A DNA stretch of 64,000 nucleotides, taken from Arenibacter troitsensis. Its GTDB lineage: Bacteria > Bacteroidota > Bacteroidia > Flavobacteriales > Flavobacteriaceae. The position numbers were made by a program, and so were the translations under genes. The notes below the pieces were generated by a model, which was given only the letters and a program-made list of their open reading frames with translations, did no database searches and was not told the origin of the DNA. Shown piece by piece: positions 59,745 to 64,000 of this stretch (the stretch's first letter is position 1; every line of letters starts with the position of its first letter). The stretch covers positions 956,712 through 1,020,711 of the forward strand of contig NZ_FXAO01000001.1 of the NCBI RefSeq assembly GCF_900177645.1, read 5' to 3'.

Positions 59745-62700
59745 ATGAAAAATAATCTTAATAGGGCTGGTTTCCCTTATGGGAAAATGCTCTTTATATT
59801 CATTATGCGTACATTCATTTTCTTATTTTGCGCTACCCTTTTTGCTTTAACACCCGTAGATGTTGTCTCCCAAAATTCCAAAATAAAAATTGAAGAAGAC
59901 AAGATACTAAGTGTGGATCAAGTATTCGATCTTATTATGGAGCAGACAGAATACAGGTTCTTTTATGAGGAAGGCATATTTAAGGACTATCCCAAAGTAC
60001 ATTTGCGAAAAGGCGTAATAAGAACGAACAAGCTGTTAAAGGAAAGTCTGTCCCAGAGCAACCTTAATATTACCGTAACAGCAAACGATGCCATACTCAT
60101 AAAGAAAAACCCCCAAAAAATTATAGAAGAAGAGCAGGCAGAATACCAAGTTTCCGGTACCATAACAGATCAGGACGGCCAGCCGTTGCCCGGTGCGAGC
60201 GTTGTTGAAAAAGGAACCGATAACGGAACGCAATCCGATTTTGATGGTGTTTTTGGGATAACAGTTTCCCATGGTGGAATTTTGGAGATCTCTTACGTGG
60301 GTTTTTTGACCCAACGCATCACCATTACCCAAGATGAAACCATAAAAGTACAGTTGCTCGAAGATACTGCCTCTTTGGAAGAGGTTATAGTGATCGGGTA
60401 CGGTACGGCTGTTAAAAAAGATTTGACCGGGGCCGTATCTTCTTTTGATCAAAAAGCCGTAGACAGGCAGCCGAGTGCCACTAATCTAACAGAGCTTATG
60501 CGCGGTTCATTGCCAGGATTGAACGTTGGTACCAGTACCGGTCCTTCAGGGGAATCCAGTATTGTGGTAAGGGGTATCACATCCCTTGGTGCCGATAATT
60601 CTCCATTATTGGTCGTTGACGACGTAATTTATCAAGGAAATATTTCCAGTATCAATCCGGCGGATATTGAGAGTGTAAACGTGCTGAAAGATGCCAGTGC
60701 ATCATCTATATATGGTTCTAGGGCAGCGTCCGGGGTAATTATTATCACCACAAAAAAAGGTAAAGAGGGAAAACCGATCATAAACCTTAGAAGTTCAACA
60801 GGATTTGCACATGCGGGCCTAATGCAGGAAGTGTATGGTCCCGATAATTTCTTGGATTATAAAGGCGATGTGTTCGATCAGATGGTTCCTAAGGAGAATG
60901 GTTATTATAGTAACCCGAACAATCTTCCCTCCGGTGTTACCATCAATGATTGGTTGGAATATGATGGGCTTGGCGGAACCTCTACCGATCCCAATCTAAT
61001 ATGGTACGATAGGTTGGAGTTGAACCAGGTAGAAAAAGATAATATTGCGGCAGGTAATACATTGGATTGGAAAGATCTTGTTTATCAAACGGGTCTTCGG
61101 TTGAACAATACCATTAGTGTTTCTGGGAAATCGGATCGTGTAAGTTATTATGGATCCCTGGGCCATGTGAAAAACGAAGGAATTATACTTTTTCAGGAAA
61201 GTGAATCACTTAGGGGAAGACTTAATATAGAGTCCAAAATCAGCAATGCATTGACAATTGGACTCAATATGCAGACCCTTCACTTAAAACAACCTACCGG
61301 TATACCGGGTAGTGGGAGTTATGAAGTTCAGAGCCCTTTCGGGAGCTTGTTCTATGATGATGGTGAAATTAAACATTTGCCCTATGATGATGCGCTGTCG
61401 TCCAACCCGTTCTTGTATACTTATAGGGATAATTATTTTAGACAACGCGAGTATTTTACCAATCTCTATGCAAAATTATCATTGCCCTTAGGGTTTTCAT
61501 ACCGTGTTAACTGGTCCAATCGATCCAATTTCGTTCAGGATTACCGATTTAGGCCTGCCATAGCAACACTGGGGGATGGTGGTGACCTGGGATCTAGGAG
61601 CGACCAATTTGAAAATCGGTGGATGGTAGACAACATCGTTAATTGGAAAAAAAGTTTTGACGACCATAACTTTGATCTAACCTTGTTATATAATATTGAA
61701 GAGGCCAAAACCTATGAAAGTACACAGTCCAACTCCATCTTTAGCCCTAATGACAATCTTTCATATCATAATTTGGGAATTGGGGAAAACCCGGTTGTAG
61801 GTTCCAACGATACACGCGCTACTGCAGATGCCATGATGGCGAGATTGGCATACAATTTCCACAACCGTTATTATGTAACCGCTGCTGTGAGAAGGGATGG
61901 CTATTCGGCTTTTGGTGCCAATAACCCATATGCTACCTTCCCGTCCATAGGGCTTAGGTGGAGACTTTCAGATGAAAATTTCCTGAAGAGCGAATCGATG
62001 AACGATTTAAGCCTTAGAGCTTCATGGGGAAAAAATGGCAATAGGGAGATAGGGATATATTCCGCCCTGTCAAGATTGGAAGGCACCAATTATATCTATG
62101 ACCGATCCACGGTGGTAGGTATAAATGCTACAGATCTGGCCAATCTCGGGCTAAAATGGGAAACCACGGAAACCTATGATGTGGCCTTGGAGTTTAGTTT
62201 GTTCGGTTCACGGGTATCGGGAACCTTGGAATATTACCAAGGTGTAACCAATGATCTATTGCTCAACAGGTCTTTGCCCATTCTTACCGGATATACCGGT
62301 GTGTTCGCGAACCTAGGTGAGGTTGAAAATAAAGGATTCGAGATTTCATTGAACACTGTAAATATAGAAAGTGGGAATTTCTCCTGGAGATCGGGCCTGG
62401 TATTATCACATAACCGCAACAAAATCAAAAGCCTTTATGGGGATATGGAAGATGTACTGGATGGCGAAGGCAATGTGATCGGCCAAAAAGAAAAGGATGA
62501 TATCGGCAACGATTGGTATATAGGACATGCTATTGATGAAATATTCGATTATAAGATTTTAGGGATATGGCAGTTGGGGGAAGAGGATGAAGCTACTGTT
62601 TATGGCCGCCAACCAGGGGATGTAAAGCTTATGGATGTGAATGACGACGGCGTTATCAATTTTGATGATCAGGTCTTTCAAGGGAATAAAACGCCTAGGT

Positions 62701-63140
62701 ACCGTGCGAGTTTGAGAAATGATTTTGTCTACAAGAATTTCGATTTCTCCATTTTCGCAAATGCCTTATTGGGCCATAAAGGATCTAATAATGAACATTT
62801 TAATTTTAGGGTTCAACAGCAAAGGCTTAATAAGATAGTAACGCCATATTGGACGCCCGATAACCCCACAAATGAGTGGGCAAGATTGTCTTCGAAGAAT
62901 TCTTCACCGGCTACCGATTGGTATGATGATAAGTCCTTTATCAGGATACAAAATATATCCATGGGCTATACTTTTCCCCAGAAATTAGCTGATAAGCTCA
63001 AGATCCAATCCCTAAGGCTATATGCCAATGTTCAAAATCTTCCGGCCTTTTCCCTCGGAGGTTGGGAATACGGTTGGGATGTAGAAACCGGCCAGGCAAC
63101 CCCGCTCATAACGGCAATCGGATTTGATCTAACTTTTTAA
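59745..63140 (+). CDS. susC: SusC/RagA TonB-dependent transporter with STN signalling domain
   Basis: The 1131-residue outer-membrane protein has a signal peptide to about VVSQ43, an STN domain (about 48-108: EEDKILSVDQVFDLIMEQTE, YRFFYEEG), a CarboxypepD_reg-like domain (about 130-210, GQPLPGASVVEKGTDNGTQS), a plug (about 215-335) and the barrel. The STN domain contacts the FecR-like anti-sigma encoded upstream, so this transporter also acts as sensor, unlike the SusC at 21285. The substrate is unknown because the enzymes of this locus lie beyond the window. It is followed after 15 bases by a SusD gene. Confidence 0.94.
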   Translation: MKNNLNRAGFPYGKMLFIFIMRTFIFLFCATLFALTPVDVVSQNSKIKIEEDKILSVDQVFDLIMEQTEYRFFYEEGIFKDYPKVHLRKGVIRTNKLLKESLSQSNLNITVTANDAILIKKNPQKIIEEEQAEYQVSGTITDQDGQPLPGASVVEKGTDNGTQSDFDGVFGITVSHGGILEISYVGFLTQRITITQDETIKVQLLEDTASLEEVIVIGYGTAVKKDLTGAVSSFDQKAVDRQPSATNLTELMRGSLPGLNVGTSTGPSGESSIVVRGITSLGADNSPLLVVDDVIYQGNISSINPADIESVNVLKDASASSIYGSRAASGVIIITTKKGKEGKPIINLRSSTGFAHAGLMQEVYGPDNFLDYKGDVFDQMVPKENGYYSNPNNLPSGVTINDWLEYDGLGGTSTDPNLIWYDRLELNQVEKDNIAAGNTLDWKDLVYQTGLRLNNTISVSGKSDRVSYYGSLGHVKNEGIILFQESESLRGRLNIESKISNALTIGLNMQTLHLKQPTGIPGSGSYEVQSPFGSLFYDDGEIKHLPYDDALSSNPFLYTYRDNYFRQREYFTNLYAKLSLPLGFSYRVNWSNRSNFVQDYRFRPAIATLGDGGDLGSRSDQFENRWMVDNIVNWKKSFDDHNFDLTLLYNIEEAKTYESTQSNSIFSPNDNLSYHNLGIGENPVVGSNDTRATADAMMARLAYNFHNRYYVTAAVRRDGYSAFGANNPYATFPSIGLRWRLSDENFLKSESMNDLSLRASWGKNGNREIGIYSALSRLEGTNYIYDRSTVVGINATDLANLGLKWETTETYDVALEFSLFGSRVSGTLEYYQGVTNDLLLNRSLPILTGYTGVFANLGEVENKGFEISLNTVNIESGNFSWRSGLVLSHNRNKIKSLYGDMEDVLDGEGNVIGQKEKDDIGNDWYIGHAIDEIFDYKILGIWQLGEEDEATVYGRQPGDVKLMDVNDDGVINFDDQVFQGNKTPRYRASLRNDFVYKNFDFSIFANALLGHKGSNNEHFNFRVQQQRLNKIVTPYWTPDNPTNEWARLSSKNSSPATDWYDDKSFIRIQNISMGYTFPQKLADKLKIQSLRLYANVQNLPAFSLGGWEYGWDVETGQATPLITAIGFDLTF

Positions 63141-63155
63141 TTTAAAATCAACAAG

Positions 63156-64000
63156 ATGAAAAATTATAAATATCTATTAATTATAGCAATACTTATGGTC
63201 TCCGGCTGTTCCATAGATAGGTTGGAACCGGATCCGCTGTCGTTCTTTTCCCCAGAAAACACCCTTATCGATAAAGCGGGAATGGATGGCCTTATTGTAA
63301 CCTTAAATAGCAGCCTCAGGGAGGAAAAGGGGCAGAATGACGGCAATCTTCTTTTGGGGGAATGGAATTATTCGGATTTTACGGTAAATGGAGCCCCTCC
63401 TGGAGATGTACTTCATAACTTTGAACTGCAAATGACCCCAAATTCAACTGAGGACAATGAATGTATTGTCTATTGGAATTTGGCTTTTAGGAGTATAAAG
63501 AATGCCAATGTTATTATTTCAAGGGCACCTGAAATTGAACTTACGGCTTCCGAACTCAATGAAGTAATGGCCAAGGCTTTGTTCCACAGATCTTATTGGT
63601 ATTACCGTTTGGTACACCAATTTGGGGATGTTCCCTTTGTTGCAGAGGAAGTTACCTCCCCTAAATTGGATTTTTACACCCATTCCAGGGAAGCCGTTCT
63701 TCAACGAATTACCAAGGACATGGAATTTGCGGTGCAGTATTTACCTGTAGATGTACAGCCCGGGGATGTTAACCAGGCGGCAGGTTCCTTTTTGTTGACA
63801 AAGTGTTATCTGTCCATTCGTGAGTTTGACAAGGCCATTGCAGAAGCTTCAAAGGTGATCAATGATGGAAAATATGCTTTAATGACGGAACGATTTGGAA
63901 CTACGGAGCCGGAATTTCTTACCTTCTCATTTTTGGATTCAAATGATTTTGACGTGCTATGGGATCTGCACCAAAAAAATAACAAGAGTTTGGCTGAAAA
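63156..64000 (+). CDS. susD: SusD/RagB-family lipoprotein, 3' end outside the window
   Basis: The frame opens at the ATG at 63156 and is still open at the window end (281 full codons). A lipoprotein signal MKNYKYLLIIAILMVSGC (lipobox VSGC, Cys18) is followed by the SusD-typical IDRLEPDPLSFFSPENTLID. TPR-like text follows, for example NEVMAKALFHRSYWYYRLVH and SFLLTKCYLSIREFDKAIAE. It pairs with the SusC encoded directly upstream. The missing part should contain the C-terminal RagB/SusD domain. Confidence 0.92.
   Translation, partial: MKNYKYLLIIAILMVSGCSIDRLEPDPLSFFSPENTLIDKAGMDGLIVTLNSSLREEKGQNDGNLLLGEWNYSDFTVNGAPPGDVLHNFELQMTPNSTEDNECIVYWNLAFRSIKNANVIISRAPEIELTASELNEVMAKALFHRSYWYYRLVHQFGDVPFVAEEVTSPKLDFYTHSREAVLQRITKDMEFAVQYLPVDVQPGDVNQAAGSFLLTKCYLSIREFDKAIAEASKVINDGKYALMTERFGTTEPEFLTFSFLDSNDFDVLWDLHQKNNKSLAE

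Overview
The window is an A+T-rich stretch from a Bacteroidota genome, most likely a marine member of the Flavobacteriaceae. The evidence is two SusC/SusD glycan-uptake pairs, an ECF sigma/FecR pair, LytTR signalling, Bacteroidetes-type mobilization genes, an IntDOT-like tyrosine recombinase and several sulfatases. No rRNA, tRNA or CRISPR array is visible.

Positions 1-5.8 kb are a decayed defence/IS patch. They hold the end of an unknown gene, a DUF3825 gene between two short direct repeats, and an IS66-family element (about 1869-5259). An intact-looking IS3-family element (2096-3342) splits the IS66 element, which has also lost tnpB and carries a frameshift in tnpC. The IS66 right end cuts into an ApeA-like defence gene.

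Positions 5.8-18.8 kb are a mobile accessory region. It contains a first AbiEi/AbiEii pair behind a 46-bp perfect palindrome and a 14-bp inverted-repeat operator, an excisionase-like HTH protein, a candidate oriT, MobC-like and MOB relaxase genes, and three related small proteins opposite an XRE regulator. A second AbiE pair, an orphan HipB with a broken hipA, a RelE/ParE pair and a tyrosine recombinase follow. A ~92-bp repeat occurs in inverted orientation after the mobilization operon and at the 3' end of the integrase gene.

Positions 19.3-50.3 kb form a coherent sialic-acid utilization locus. SusC/SusD import glycans. Two GH33 sialidases (plus a third, broken copy), a two-domain sialate O-acetylesterase and an SGNH esterase release and deacetylate sialic acid. 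A Na+/solute symporter fused to a NanM-type mutarotase imports it, and a second mutarotase lacks a signal peptide. NanA splits it to pyruvate and ManNAc, and an AGE-family epimerase converts ManNAc to GlcNAc. LrgA/LrgB may handle pyruvate. Four sulfatases, two creatininase-family proteins, a PhyH-family dioxygenase and an aldo/keto reductase suggest a sulfated or otherwise modified sialoglycan. A FadR-type GntR regulator probably controls the locus through a near-identical palindrome (ATTATGTnnnACATAAT type) found before susC, nanA and a sulfatase gene and, degenerate, before the epimerase and lrgAB. An AraC regulator with a cupin-like sensor sits between two operons.

The locus and the integrase lie between two ~100-bp direct repeats (17178-17278 and 51303-51409), with a 13-bp exact inverted repeat just inside the ends. 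This suggests, but does not prove, that the sialic-acid locus is or was an integrative island.

Positions 51.5-57 kb hold ordinary-looking genes: a membrane adenylate/guanylate cyclase with a 52-residue upstream protein, an HtrA-like protease, an outer-membrane barrel protein, a DUF2147-like protein, and a LytS/LytTR-type two-component pair. Positions 57.6-64 kb begin a second polysaccharide utilization locus of the ECF sigma/FecR/STN-SusC type, whose SusD runs off the window.
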